Source: Bacteroidaceae bacterium (GTDB lineage: Bacteria > Bacteroidota > Bacteroidia > Bacteroidales > Bacteroidaceae). Taken from it: 64,000 bases of DNA. A program made the position numbers and the translations under genes. This document shows positions 1-8,708 of this stretch, piece after piece. Below the pieces are notes generated by a model, which saw nothing but the letters and a program-made list of their open reading frames with translations, was not told the origin of the DNA and did no database searches. The stretch covers positions 44,981 through 108,980 of the forward strand of contig JAFXGX010000069.1 in the NCBI GenBank assembly GCA_017536695.1. Reading direction: 5' to 3'. The first letter of the stretch is position 1. Each line of letters starts with the position of its first letter.

Positions 1-455
1 AGCATGCCGTCGAAGGGGTCGACAAGCTCTCCGAACCTCTCGCTGTTCAGGCATATCGCCATTGCGTTTATGGTAAAGTCGCGGCGGTTCTGGTCATCTT
101 CCAGCGTGCCGTCCTCGACAATGGGGTTGCGCGAGTCATGGCTGTAGCTCTCCTTGCGGGCTCCGACAAACTCAATCTCGTGCTCTCCGTATTTTACCTG
201 TGCTGTGCCGAAGTTCGCGTATACCGACAAGTGTGCGCCCTTGCCAAGCCTCTTGCTGAAAGCACGTGCCATCTCGATGCCTTTGCCCACAACGACAACG
301 TCAATGTCGGTCGATGGACGCTCAAGGAATATGTCACGAACGAATCCACCGACAACATAGCACTCCATGCCAAGGCTGTCGGCAGTTTCGGTAATCTTGC
401 GGAAGATTGGTGTATCAAGTATTTTGCAGAGTTCTTCTCTTGTGGGTCTGTACAT
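1..455 (-). CDS. cca: CCA-adding tRNA nucleotidyltransferase, N-terminal part (cut by window edge)
   Basis: The first 151 residues of a polymerase-beta-type nucleotidyltransferase, read from an ATG at 453-455 and running off the left edge. The signature GGFVRD is at residues 36-41, the two metal-binding aspartates form D-I-D at 50-52, and RRDFTINA follows at 124-131, the order seen in CCA-adding enzymes and bacterial poly(A) polymerases. In Bacteroidales such genes are normally the tRNA CCA-adding enzyme with a C-terminal HD domain, which would lie outside the window. Divergently transcribed from the lipoprotein gene that starts at 616. Poly(A) polymerase is the alternative reading. Confidence 0.88.
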   Translation of the reverse strand, partial: MYRPTREELCKILDTPIFRKITETADSLGMECYVVGGFVRDIFLERPSTDIDVVVVGKGIEMARAFSKRLGKGAHLSVYANFGTAQVKYGEHEIEFVGARKESYSHDSRNPIVEDGTLEDDQNRRDFTINAMAICLNSERFGELVDPFDGM

Positions 456-472
456 TTTTTTGCGCTTTAGCG

Positions 473-480
473 CAAAGATA
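473..480 (-). promoter_or_regulatory. Candidate -7 promoter box for cca
   Basis: TATCTTTG on the minus strand matches the Bacteroides -7 consensus TAnnTTTG and lies about 18 bases before the cca ATG. A short hairpin (GCGC, TTTA loop, GCGC) overlaps the predicted transcript start. No clear TTTG upstream box is seen. Confidence 0.45.
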
Positions 481-587
481 GCCAATAATATTCTATTAAT
501 AAAAACGGAGTAGTTAAAAACTATTCAATAATCCCTCCGACGGCAAAAAAACATCTTTTACAAGAAGTGTGTAACGATAATATGTTG

Positions 588-595
588 TATTTTTG
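588..595 (+). promoter_or_regulatory. Candidate -7 promoter box for the 616 lipoprotein gene
   Basis: TATTTTTG matches TAnnTTTG and sits about 20 bases before the ATG at 616. The upstream box is not obvious. Confidence 0.45.
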
Positions 596-615
596 CACTG
601 TACACAAACGGATAC

Positions 616-1437
616 ATGACTATGAAAAAGATATTCTCAATTATCCTCTCGATGCTTTCAGCCGTTATGATGCTCTCTTGCGAGGGCAAGATTGAACAGC
701 CTGCACGTGACATCCTCTTCGAGGTGCGCAACGAGTTCAAGGCGGGTAACTACAACAGGGCGAAGATGCTCATCGACAGTGTGAAACTCGCACATCCCAA
801 AGCTTACAAGACCTTGCGCGAGGCCGAGGCTCTGCGTCATGAGGTGCTCATCAGGGAAAAGGAGCGTGACATCGCCTATTTCAACAGCGAGCTGCAGCGT
901 CTGGTGGAGCTGCGTGATACCATGCTCAAGGAGTTCGACTACAGCAGGAATGCAAAATATCAGGATATGGGTGTCTACTCGGTACCTTCTCAGGCCATAT
1001 CCAAGAATGCTTTCAATAACTTCCTGCGTGCGACGGTAAAGGAGAACGGCGAGGCTGTGCTCACATCATACTATCGCGGTGCCCGCATCGGTTATAAGGC
1101 CGTGAAGGTAAAGTGCGGCGAACTGTATGTCTCTGCCGAGAACTCCATCTATTCGTGGAGCGGCAAGGAGCATGGCGTATATATCGAGCGTCGTGACTAC
1201 AGACGTGGCGATGATGGAGGTATAATGGATTTTGTGGCGTCATCAAGCGGCAAGGTGGTAGTGGAACTCTCCGGCGGTTCACGTGATTTCGGGTATGAAC
1301 TGCGTCAGGAGGATGTCAAGGCTATAACCATGGTAAAGGAGCTCTCCGATGTGCTCCTTTCGATTGCCGAGTGCCGCGAGATGCTCGATGCTGCACAGTA
1401 CTCTCTCGATTTCCTTCAGAAGGGCTTGGGAAGGTGA
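616..1437 (+). CDS. Lipoprotein with helical/coiled-coil N-terminal half, function unknown
   Basis: A 273-residue predicted lipoprotein: hydrophobic signal, then L-S-C with the acylated cysteine at residue 22. Residues 30-70 look like one TPR-type helical hairpin, and 70-105 is a charged helical stretch that could form a coiled coil. The rest is mixed alpha/beta with no motif I recognise. A second in-frame ATG at 622 gives an equally good signal peptide. It stands alone: cca diverges upstream and ackA converges downstream, with a shared palindromic terminator between. Lipidation is a firm reading; the function is unknown. Confidence 0.8.
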   Translation: MTMKKIFSIILSMLSAVMMLSCEGKIEQPARDILFEVRNEFKAGNYNRAKMLIDSVKLAHPKAYKTLREAEALRHEVLIREKERDIAYFNSELQRLVELRDTMLKEFDYSRNAKYQDMGVYSVPSQAISKNAFNNFLRATVKENGEAVLTSYYRGARIGYKAVKVKCGELYVSAENSIYSWSGKEHGVYIERRDYRRGDDGGIMDFVASSSGKVVVELSGGSRDFGYELRQEDVKAITMVKELSDVLLSIAECREMLDAAQYSLDFLQKGLGR

Positions 1438-1475
1438 AAGCGGAAAGGTGAAAGCGGAAAGGTGAAAGGTGAAAG
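1433..1475 (+). repeat. Purine-rich short tandem repeat after a stop codon
   Basis: Units of the form GGTGAAAGCGGAAA are repeated with small changes directly after the lipoprotein stop codon. Similar GAAA-rich stretches follow stop codons near 47.0, 51.5, 57.05 and 62.36 kb. Confidence 0.6.
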
Positions 1476-1483
1476 TTTGCGGG

Positions 1484-1539
1484 AATAATATAAAACAATA
1501 ATGGCGGCCACATGGCCGCCATTATTGTTTTATATTATT
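1484..1539. terminator. Perfect 27-bp palindrome, bidirectional terminator
   Basis: Two 27-base arms pair without mismatch around a 2-base centre, with a GC core (GGCGGCCA) and A/T-rich outer arms that give a T-rich tail in both directions. It lies between the convergent lipoprotein and ackA genes and probably ends both transcripts. Confidence 0.85.
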
Positions 1540-1552
1540 GCCCTGTTGATTA

Positions 1553-2758
1553 TTACTTGAGGCCTTTTACAATCTCGTATGTATCGGTTGCAATCATAAG
1601 CTCCTCGTCTGTAGGGATAAGGAGAACCTTTACACGTGAGTCAGGAGTAGAGAGCACTGCCTCTTCGCCACGCATCTTTGCGTTGACCTCCTTGTCGAGC
1701 TCTACGCCGAGGAACTCAAGGCCCTCGAGAACTGTCTCACGGCAGTCTGCCTGGTTCTCGCCTACACCGCCTGCGAAGATGATAACATCAACGCCGCCCA
1801 TAGCAGCTGCATAAGCACCGATGTACTTTTTGATACGGTAGAAATACATTGTATTTGATAGCTGAGCACGCTTGTTGCCCTCTATGGCTGCTGCATTTAC
1901 CTCGCGCATGTCTGAAGATACGCCAGAGATACCGACAACACCGGATTTCTTGTTGAGCATGTCGGAGATTCCCTGCATGTCAAGGCCTGTCTTGTCCATG
2001 ATGTACGGGAGAGCGCCCGGGTCAACGTCGCCGCTGCGGGTACCCATCATGAGGCCTGCGAGTGGAGTCATACCCATTGATGTGTCGACGCTCTTGCCGT
2101 CCTTTACAGCAGCGATAGAACCACCGTTACCTATGTGGCAGGTAATAATCTTGCTGCCCTCTGCGGGAATGTTCAGCATCTCGAGCGCGCGCTTTGTGAT
2201 GTAACGGTGCGATGTCCCGTGGAAACCGTAACGGCGTACACCGTACTTCTCATAAAGCTCGTATGGGAGAGCATACATGTATGCATAGTCGGGCATTGTC
2301 TGGTGGAATGATGTGTCGAATACACCCACCTGCGGAATCTGTGGTGCAACCTCCTTTACTGCGTTCACACCCTTGAGGTTGGCTGGGTTGTGGAGCGGTG
2401 CAAGGTCATTGCATGCCTCGAACACCTCGAGAACCTCATCGGTGAGCAGTGTCGACTGGCTGAACTTCTCGCCGCCATGTACCATGCGGTGGCCTACAGC
2501 GTCAATCTCCTCGATAGACTTTACTGCACCGAACTTCTCGCTTGTGAGTACATCGAAAATGAGACGTACACCTACTGTGTGCTCGGGAATTGCTGTGAAG
2601 ATTGTCTCCTTCTCGCCGTTAGGCAGGTTGAACTTGAGGAAAGAGCCCTCAAGACCAATCTTCTCGATACCACCCTTTGCAAGCACATCCTTTTTCTCAA
2701 TGTCAATCAGCTGATACTTGATTGATGAACTTCCGCAGTTCAATACAAGAATTTTCAT
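1553..2758 (-). CDS. ackA: Acetate kinase
   Basis: Cytoplasmic 401-residue kinase that converts acetyl phosphate and ADP to acetate and ATP, the energy-yielding last step of acetate fermentation. The N-terminus carries the phosphate-binding NCGSSSIK at 7-14; MVHGGE, HIGNGGS, the long GMTPLAGLMMGTRSGD stretch and the adenosine-binding FAGGVGEN follow in family order. Length is typical. It lies 33 bases after pta on the same strand, so the two form the usual pta-ackA operon, whose promoter is upstream of pta. Confidence 0.98.
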   Translation of the reverse strand: MKILVLNCGSSSIKYQLIDIEKKDVLAKGGIEKIGLEGSFLKFNLPNGEKETIFTAIPEHTVGVRLIFDVLTSEKFGAVKSIEEIDAVGHRMVHGGEKFSQSTLLTDEVLEVFEACNDLAPLHNPANLKGVNAVKEVAPQIPQVGVFDTSFHQTMPDYAYMYALPYELYEKYGVRRYGFHGTSHRYITKRALEMLNIPAEGSKIITCHIGNGGSIAAVKDGKSVDTSMGMTPLAGLMMGTRSGDVDPGALPYIMDKTGLDMQGISDMLNKKSGVVGISGVSSDMREVNAAAIEGNKRAQLSNTMYFYRIKKYIGAYAAAMGGVDVIIFAGGVGENQADCRETVLEGLEFLGVELDKEVNAKMRGEEAVLSTPDSRVKVLLIPTDEELMIATDTYEIVKGLK

Positions 2759-2791
2759 TGTTATATGAATGTTTAATTGTTTGTCGATGGA

Positions 2792-3802
2792 TTATTTCTT
2801 TGCTGCGATAGCCTGGTTTGCAGTGATGGCAATCATCATGTATACATCCTCTACAGAGCATCCGCGAGAGAGGTCGTTTACAGGACGTGCGATACCCTGG
2901 AGTACGGGACCGATAGCCTCGGCATGACCAAGACGCTGAACGAGCTTGTAACCGATGTTTCCTGCACCGAGGTCGGGGAATACGAGTACGTTGGCCTTGC
3001 CTGCTACTGTTGAGCCCGGAGCCTTGCTCTGTCCAACGAAAGGAACGAGAGCTGCATCGGCCTGAAGCTCGCCGTCGAGTGAAAGCTCAGGGTCAAGCTC
3101 ATGTGCAAGACGTGTAGCCTCTGTTACCTTGTCTACCATCTCGTGCTTTGCAGAGCCCTTTGTTGAGAAACTGAGCATTGCAACGCGTGGCTCCTCGAAA
3201 CCGCCGATAGCCTTCGCTGTCTGTGCAGTACATACTGCAATCTGTGAGAGCTGGTTTGCATCGGGCTGTGGAGTAACGGCAACGTCGGCAACGAAAAGAA
3301 CGCCGTCCTCGCCATACTCCTTGGCGTTTGTTATGAGCATCATTGCACCGCTGACGCATGTGATGCCCGGAGTGGTCTTGATAATCTGCAATGCAGGACG
3401 GAGCACGTTACCGGTTGTGTTCAAGGCACCTGCCACCTGACCGTCAGCATCGCCGTTCTTGATGATGAGGCAGCCGAGATAAAGCGGGTTGCATACCAGT
3501 TTCTGTGCATCCTCCATTGTCATGCCCTTTGCCTTACGCAACTCGAAGAGAAGATTTGCATACTTCTCGGCGTCGGGGTTGTTCTCGGGGTCAATGATAG
3601 TAGCCTTTCCTATGTTTGTGAGGCCGTTCTTCTGTGCAAGTGCAAGGATTTCCTCCTTGTTGCCAAGAATTACCAACTCTGCGATACCGTCGGCGAGAGC
3701 CTTGTCGGCTGCCTTGAGTGTACGCTCCTCTGTTCCCTCAGGGAGAACGATGCGCTGCTTGTTCTGCTGTGCACGCTCGATTAGATTCTTAATAACATCC
3801 AT
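2792..3802 (-). CDS. pta: Phosphate acetyltransferase
   Basis: 336-residue enzyme that makes acetyl phosphate from acetyl-CoA and phosphate, feeding acetate kinase encoded next. This is the short form, only the catalytic PTA domain, without the N-terminal regulatory domain of the E. coli enzyme. The C-terminal VFPDLGAGNIGYKLVQRLG stretch and the middle SGAMML and ADVAV segments are typical. First gene of a two-gene operon. A perfect TTTG-N19-TAACTTTG promoter upstream predicts a leader of about 160 bases, unusually long. Confidence 0.97.
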   Translation of the reverse strand: MDVIKNLIERAQQNKQRIVLPEGTEERTLKAADKALADGIAELVILGNKEEILALAQKNGLTNIGKATIIDPENNPDAEKYANLLFELRKAKGMTMEDAQKLVCNPLYLGCLIIKNGDADGQVAGALNTTGNVLRPALQIIKTTPGITCVSGAMMLITNAKEYGEDGVLFVADVAVTPQPDANQLSQIAVCTAQTAKAIGGFEEPRVAMLSFSTKGSAKHEMVDKVTEATRLAHELDPELSLDGELQADAALVPFVGQSKAPGSTVAGKANVLVFPDLGAGNIGYKLVQRLGHAEAIGPVLQGIARPVNDLSRGCSVEDVYMMIAITANQAIAAKK

Positions 3803-3965
3803 AGTGTAAAATATTATATTGTAACTTGTTGTATTCGTTCCGATGTCTGTGGAATGTCATCACGCAGGCATTGTGTTGCCTGACAATGCAAGGGTGAGTC
3901 GGGCGGCATGAAAGAGTGTCGGGCGACAACCGGTGCGGCAACTGTTCGGGGTAACCCCGATTATC
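3803..3965 (-). other. Long untranslated leader of pta-ackA with possible hairpins
   Basis: If transcription starts just after the -7 box at 3970-3977, pta has a leader of about 160 bases without a convincing gene. Two hairpins are visible: TCGGGG-TAA-CCCCGA at 3946-3960, at the very start of the transcript, and CATTGT...ACAATG around 3869-3888. I recognise no known riboswitch. Confidence 0.4.
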
Positions 3966-3969
3966 TCTA

Positions 3970-4000
3970 CAAAGTTAGTCCAAACAATATTGAGAACAAA
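3970..4000 (-). promoter_or_regulatory. Promoter of the pta-ackA operon
   Basis: On the minus strand TTTG (3997-4000), 19 bases, then TAACTTTG (3970-3977), an exact match to the Bacteroides primary-sigma consensus. Confidence 0.75.
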
Positions 4001-4165
4001 ATAAAATCTGTTTTATTTTTAAATGGTTGCGCTTGTCTATTCCTCCTTTCACGGTATGTTCAGCGGCGGTGCCACGATGAGCATACAGATAAACCTCCCG
4101 ATTATGCTCCTTTGTCGGGAAAAATGTGTAAATTAGCGCATTGAAACCAATAATCTGCTTTTTAC

Positions 4166-4585
4166 ATGAAAACTGTAATCCGAATGTTTGCGGCTTTATC
4201 GATATTCTCATTTGTAGCTTGTGGCGGCAATGAGCCTGTGGCTGCTCCGATGCAGCCGGGCGAAGTGGCCATACTTTTCTTCAACTCGATAAGCTCGGGC
4301 GATATCGACAATGTCAGGTCCAATGTCTGTTTCGATGAGCCTGCCGAACAGGCAATCTTTGATGAGTATCTCGAACGGCTTTTTATTCCGGCCGTGGGCA
4401 GGCAGCCTCGCGGTCACAATGCCGACTATGTGGTCGTTTCTGAAGAAATCTTGGGCGATACCGCCAATGTGGAGCTCAAGGGCATGACAATAGCGGGCAA
4501 GAACACGAAGATAAAGGTACGCCTGCTGAACAATGAGGGCTGGAAAGTCGACGGCTCACAGGCAGTGCTGCATCGCGTGGAGTGA
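4166..4585 (+). CDS. Small DUF4878-like lipoprotein
   Basis: 139-residue predicted lipoprotein: signal peptide, then F-V-A-C with the modified cysteine at residue 19 followed by GGN. The mature part fits the small NTF2-like fold annotated as DUF4878 in Bacteroidota: a Pxx..FF helix region (AILFFNSISSGDIDNVRS), then beta strands ending in GWKVDGS. The family assignment rests on pattern only. Monocistronic; a perfect palindrome separates it from convergent hisS. The function of the family is unknown; an extracytoplasmic ligand-binding or assembly role is a guess. Confidence 0.75.
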   Translation: MKTVIRMFAALSIFSFVACGGNEPVAAPMQPGEVAILFFNSISSGDIDNVRSNVCFDEPAEQAIFDEYLERLFIPAVGRQPRGHNADYVVVSEEILGDTANVELKGMTIAGKNTKIKVRLLNNEGWKVDGSQAVLHRVE

Positions 4586-4607
4586 TGATGCGCTGTTGAC
4601 TCGTATA

Positions 4608-4649
4608 AAACAATATAGGCTGTGTCATGTGACACAGCCTATATTGTTT
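4608..4649. terminator. Perfect 20-bp palindrome, bidirectional terminator
   Basis: Two 20-base arms with a TG centre, GC-rich inside and AT-rich outside, between the convergent 4166 lipoprotein gene and hisS. Confidence 0.85.
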
Positions 4650-4659
4650 ATTATATGTC

Positions 4660-6024
4660 TTACGCCTTGAGCAACTCTGCAAGCCCGCTTGCGGTCATGC
4701 TCTTCTGTTCGCCTGTTGTCATGTTCTTGACTGCAATGGTGCCGTCTGCAATCTCCTGCTCGCCGATGATTGCCACAAACGGAATGCCGTGGCTGTTGGC
4801 ATATCCCATCTGCTTCTTCATCTTGTCGCTACTCGGGAACAGCTCTGCCGAGATACCTTCCTTGCGTAGTTCAGAGATTATCTGCAGGGCATGCATGGCC
4901 TCTTTGTCGCCGAAGTTCACGAACATTACCTGTGTGGTCTGTATCGAGTCCTTGGGGTAAAGGTCGAGCTGGTTCATGACATCATATATGCGGTCGGCAC
5001 CGAACGAGATACCTACTCCCGATACGCCTTCCATACCGAACACGCCTGTAAGGTTGTCGTATCTTCCTCCACCTGTGATGCTGCCTATCGCAACGTCAAG
5101 TGCCTTCACTTCGAGGATTGCGCCTGTGTAATAGTTGAGGCCGCGTGCCAGTGTCAGGTCAAGGTCAAGCGCGCTGTTGAGCTTTAGACTGTTGAAGGCA
5201 TCCAAAATGAAACGTATCTCCTCGACTCCCTTCTCGCCTGTCCCGTTGCCTTTGAGCGTCTGGGCAATGATGTCGAGTTTTTCGCTGTTGTTACCCTGTG
5301 CCTGAAGAATTGGAAGCAGTCTCTCGACCGACTCGTCGCTTATGCCCTTGCTCTTGAGCTCTGCAATGACGCCATCAAGACCAATCTTGTCTATCTTGTC
5401 TATGGCTACTGTGATGTCGATGATTTTCTCGGGCTCGCCTATCACCTCGGCTATTCCTGCAAGCACCTTACGGTTGTTTAGTTTGATGGCTACGCGTATG
5501 CCGAGCTTGCCGAACACATAGTCGATGAGCTGTATGAGTTCGACCTCGTTGATAAGTGAGTTGTTGCCGATGATATCGGCATCGCACTGATAGAACTCGC
5601 GGTAACGTCCTTTCTGTGGACGGTCGGCACGCCATACGGGCTGAATCTGGTAACGCTTGAATGGGAATACCAGTTCATCGCGGTGCATCACGACGTAGCG
5701 TGCGAAGGGTACGGTAAGGTCGTAACGCAGACCTTTCTCGCAGAACTTTGATGCGAGCTTGGCCGCATTGCGGCTAAGCAACTCTTCATCGGTCAGGCCG
5801 CTGAAGTAATCGCCCGAATTCTGTATCTTGAAGAGGAGCTTGTCGCCCTCCTCGCCGTACTTGCCCATAAGCGTCGAGAGGTTCTCCATCGCTGGAGTCT
5901 CAATCTGTTGGAATCCGAAGATTCGGAAAGCCTCGCGTATAGTGTCGAATATGTAGTTTCTCTTGGACATCTCTATCGGAGAGAAGTCTCTTGTTCCCTT
6001 TGGTATTGATGGTTTTGCTGCCAT
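4660..6024 (-). CDS. hisS: Histidyl-tRNA synthetase
   Basis: 454-residue class II synthetase that charges tRNA-His. Visible are KGTRDFSP near the N-terminus, [11 protein letters not shown], motif 2 in [21 protein letters not shown], the histidine-specific [10 protein letters not shown], and GGGRYD leading to motif 3 ([11 protein letters not shown]). The last ~95 residues form the alpha/beta anticodon-binding domain. Last gene of the minus-strand run fur-purA-Zn peptidase-hisS; the gap to the peptidase gene is 59 bases with no terminator, so co-transcription is likely. Confidence 0.98.
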   Translation of the reverse strand: MAAKPSIPKGTRDFSPIEMSKRNYIFDTIREAFRIFGFQQIETPAMENLSTLMGKYGEEGDKLLFKIQNSGDYFSGLTDEELLSRNAAKLASKFCEKGLRYDLTVPFARYVVMHRDELVFPFKRYQIQPVWRADRPQKGRYREFYQCDADIIGNNSLINEVELIQLIDYVFGKLGIRVAIKLNNRKVLAGIAEVIGEPEKIIDITVAIDKIDKIGLDGVIAELKSKGISDESVERLLPILQAQGNNSEKLDIIAQTLKGNGTGEKGVEEIRFILDAFNSLKLNSALDLDLTLARGLNYYTGAILEVKALDVAIGSITGGGRYDNLTGVFGMEGVSGVGISFGADRIYDVMNQLDLYPKDSIQTTQVMFVNFGDKEAMHALQIISELRKEGISAELFPSSDKMKKQMGYANSHGIPFVAIIGEQEIADGTIAVKNMTTGEQKSMTASGLAELLKA

Positions 6025-6083
6025 TATCCTGTGTTAGTGAATGTTTGAATAAGAAATTGGGTTGCCGTGTGGACGGCTTTCTT

Positions 6084-6809
6084 TTAGTCTCTGCGGTTCA
6101 TGTATATCATGACGTAGTACAGCAGTGTCGCAAGTGAAGAGAGTGCCGCTATAATATATGTATATGCGGCCGAACGCAGTGCGCTGCTTGCATACTTGTG
6201 GTTGCTTGCGTTGGTTATCCCTGCTGACTGCAGCCATACGAGTGCCCTGTGGCTCGCGTTTATCTCCACGGGTAGTGTGATGAAACTGAACAGGGTAGTG
6301 GTGGCAAAGAGTGCTATGCCGGCCAGCAACAGCTGCGGGAATGACTCTACCATTATTACTCCGGCAAGCAACACCCACATGACAATGTTCGAAGAGAACG
6401 ATACTATGGGTACCAGCGCTGAACGCATCTTGAGCGGTGCGTATGCCTGGGCATGCTGTATCGCGTGTCCGCACTCATGTGCCGCTACGGCGGCTGCCGC
6501 CACGCTTGCCGAGTTGTATACGCCCTGGCTCAGGTTGACTGTCTTGTTGGCGGGGTTGTAATGGTCTGTAAGCATTCCGGGGGTACTTGTTACCTTTACA
6601 TCGTATATGCCGTTGTCGTGCAGCATCTTTATGGCTACATCGCGTCCGGTCATCCCGATGGGAATTCTTGAATATTTCTCGAACTTGCTCTTCAGGCTTG
6701 CCTGGATTATGTAGCTTAGGATAGCTATGCCTACGAATACTATTATGTAGGTCATGTTCAGGCTCGAGCCCTCAGCTGTTCTTGCAAGGTGTATGAATGT
6801 ATGTATCAT
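6084..6809 (-). CDS. Membrane zinc metallopeptidase, YugP/Zn_peptidase_2 family
   Basis: 241-residue integral-membrane protein with the zinc-protease motif HECGHAIQH (HExxH) near the middle, flanked by hydrophobic segments: one at the N-terminus (about residues 19-40) and three in the C-terminal half. This matches the YugP-like neutral zinc metallopeptidase family, whose substrates are poorly known. The first 18 residues look unlike a membrane start; an internal ATG at 6753-6755 beginning MTYIIVF fits better, giving 223 residues. It sits between purA and hisS. Confidence 0.85.
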   Translation of the reverse strand: MIHTFIHLARTAEGSSLNMTYIIVFVGIAILSYIIQASLKSKFEKYSRIPIGMTGRDVAIKMLHDNGIYDVKVTSTPGMLTDHYNPANKTVNLSQGVYNSASVAAAAVAAHECGHAIQHAQAYAPLKMRSALVPIVSFSSNIVMWVLLAGVIMVESFPQLLLAGIALFATTTLFSFITLPVEINASHRALVWLQSAGITNASNHKYASSALRSAAYTYIIAALSSLATLLYYVMIYMNRRD

Positions 6810-6871
6810 CTGTCAATGTATGTATTATGATTGGAGGCTGCTTTGTAAACAAAACAACCTCCAATAGGTTC

Positions 6872-8146
6872 TTAGATTGAACGTGTGATTGTCTGGTCGC
6901 GGTCGGGACCTATCGAGAGGTACTTTACAGGAACGCCGAGCTCCTTCTCAAGGAACCTTATGTACTCCTTGAAAGCTTCGGGCAACTCCTCCTCGCTTCT
7001 CAGCTTGGTAAGGTCTGTCATCCAGCCCTTGAGTTCTGTATATACGGGCTCTACTCCCTCCACGTCATATGGCATGTGGCTCAAAGTCTCTCCGTTCTTC
7101 TTATATGCGATACAAGCCTTTATTGTCGGGAACGTGTCAAGCACGTCGCTCTTCATGAGGATGAGGTGCGTGACGCCGTTTATCATGATTGTGTACTTGA
7201 GTGCGACAAGGTCAATCCATCCGCAGCGGCGCTCGCGTCCTGTCACAGCACCGTACTCGTGGCCGCGGTCACGCATCTCGGCGCCTGTCTCATCGAAAAG
7301 CTCTGTGGGGAACGGACCTGAACCTACGCGTGTGCAGTATGCCTTTGTTATACCATATACATTGCCTATCCTGTTAGGGGCTACACCGAGTCCGGTACAT
7401 GCGCCGGCACATACCGTGTTCGATGATGTCACGAAAGGATAGCTGCCGAAGTCAATGTCAAGCAGACTGCCCTGGGCTCCTTCGCATAGGATGCTCTTGC
7501 CCTCGTTCATGAGGTCGTTGATGAACTGCTCGCTGTCAATGAGACGGAACTTCTTCAGATACTCGATGCCCTCGAGCCATACGCGCTCCATCTCTGTTAT
7601 GTCGTAACTGTAGTTCATGTCCTTGAGCATCTGGTCATGACGTGCCTTCGCCGCAGCATACTTCTGTTCGAAGTTCTCAAGGATGTCGCCTACACGCAAA
7701 CCGTTACGGCTGATTTTGTCGGTATATGTGGGGCCGATGCCCTTGCCTGTGGTGCCTACCTTCGCATCGCCCTTTGCAGCCTCGTATGCAGCATCGAGCA
7801 CGCGGTGTGTCGGCAGTATCAGGTGTGCCTTCTTCGAGATGAAAAGGTTTTTCGTGAGGTCATATCCGGCCTTGAACAGGTCTTCGGCCTCGCCCTTGAA
7901 GAGCGCGGGGTCAAGAACGACGCCGTTGCCGATGACGTTTACCTTGCCGCCCTGGAATATACCCGAGGGAATGGAGCGGAGTACGAACTTCTTGCCCTCG
8001 AACTCAAGGGTGTGTCCCGCGTTGGGACCGCCCTGGAAACGTGCTACCACGTCATAGTTCGGTGTCAATACGTCAACAACTTTTCCTTTGCCTTCATCAC
8101 CCCACTGCAGGCCTAACAGTACGTCGATATTCTGTTTCATATTCAT
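6872..8146 (-). CDS. purA: Adenylosuccinate synthetase
   Basis: 424-residue GTP-dependent enzyme joining IMP and aspartate, the first committed step to AMP. The P-loop-like QWGDEGKGK near the N-terminus, NAGHT, GTTGKGIGPTYTDK, GAQG, the TRVGSGPFPTE loop and C-terminal SIGPDRDQTI are all present. The start overlaps the fur stop by four bases (ATGA), so the two are translationally coupled; a second ATG two codons in is an alternative start. Coupling a purine gene to a metal-responsive repressor is notable, though adjacency alone does not prove regulation. Confidence 0.98.
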   Translation of the reverse strand: MNMKQNIDVLLGLQWGDEGKGKVVDVLTPNYDVVARFQGGPNAGHTLEFEGKKFVLRSIPSGIFQGGKVNVIGNGVVLDPALFKGEAEDLFKAGYDLTKNLFISKKAHLILPTHRVLDAAYEAAKGDAKVGTTGKGIGPTYTDKISRNGLRVGDILENFEQKYAAAKARHDQMLKDMNYSYDITEMERVWLEGIEYLKKFRLIDSEQFINDLMNEGKSILCEGAQGSLLDIDFGSYPFVTSSNTVCAGACTGLGVAPNRIGNVYGITKAYCTRVGSGPFPTELFDETGAEMRDRGHEYGAVTGRERRCGWIDLVALKYTIMINGVTHLILMKSDVLDTFPTIKACIAYKKNGETLSHMPYDVEGVEPVYTELKGWMTDLTKLRSEEELPEAFKEYIRFLEKELGVPVKYLSIGPDRDQTITRSI

Positions 8147-8619
8147 TTGTCTTTATTCATTCGCGCCTTACGTCTCTTGAGTGCCTGATGGCATTTGTTG
8201 CATAGCCCGTAGAGGTATAGCGAATAATGGGTTAAATGGAACTTCTTTATATTTGTCGTTATATTGTCTTTTATGTTCAGATTGCCGATCTCTGTCACTT
8301 TGCCGCACTTTGTGCATATCATGTGGCTCTTTTCGGCTCCGAAACACTTCTCATATTTGGAATCGGCTCCGAACTGGTGGTGTACAACAAGGTTGGCATT
8401 GATGAGAAGGGATATGGTGTTGTATACGGTGGCACGGCTGACCCTGAATTTCCTGTTGTCCTCCATGTGCTTGAGCAACTCATCAATGTCAAAGCATCCG
8501 TTTATAGAGTATACGGCCTCGAGTATCGCGAAACGCTCCGGGGTCCTGCGACATCTGTTCTCTTTCAGATAGTCCGAAAACATCTGTCTCACCGACTCTG
8601 CAATCTTGCTGTTTTCCAT
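8143..8619 (-). CDS. Fur-family transcriptional repressor
   Basis: 158-residue Fur-superfamily regulator. The N-terminal winged helix covers about residues 10-85 (RRTPERFAILEAVYS... FRVSRATVYNTISLL), followed by the dimerisation domain with two CxxC pairs (C-T-K-C and C-N-K-C) for a structural zinc. Which metal or signal it senses cannot be told; Fur, Zur and PerR types are all possible. It is first in a run with purA and overlaps it by four bases. A TAACTTTG box ends only about eight bases upstream of the ATG, so the mRNA may be nearly leaderless. Confidence 0.92.
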   Translation of the reverse strand: MENSKIAESVRQMFSDYLKENRCRRTPERFAILEAVYSINGCFDIDELLKHMEDNRKFRVSRATVYNTISLLINANLVVHHQFGADSKYEKCFGAEKSHMICTKCGKVTEIGNLNIKDNITTNIKKFHLTHYSLYLYGLCNKCHQALKRRKARMNKDK

Positions 8620-8626
8620 GTTATTG

Positions 8627-8634
8627 CAAAGTTA
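8627..8634 (-). promoter_or_regulatory. -7 promoter box almost on top of the fur start codon
   Basis: TAACTTTG on the minus strand matches the consensus exactly. The predicted transcript start falls 1-4 bases before the ATG. No TTTG box at the expected distance is seen. Confidence 0.45.
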
Positions 8635-8708
8635 TCTATTTTTTTATAATATAGAATAGAATCGGCTCTAAATTTTCAAACAACTTCCGTGGATGAACAA
8701 AAAGTGTA

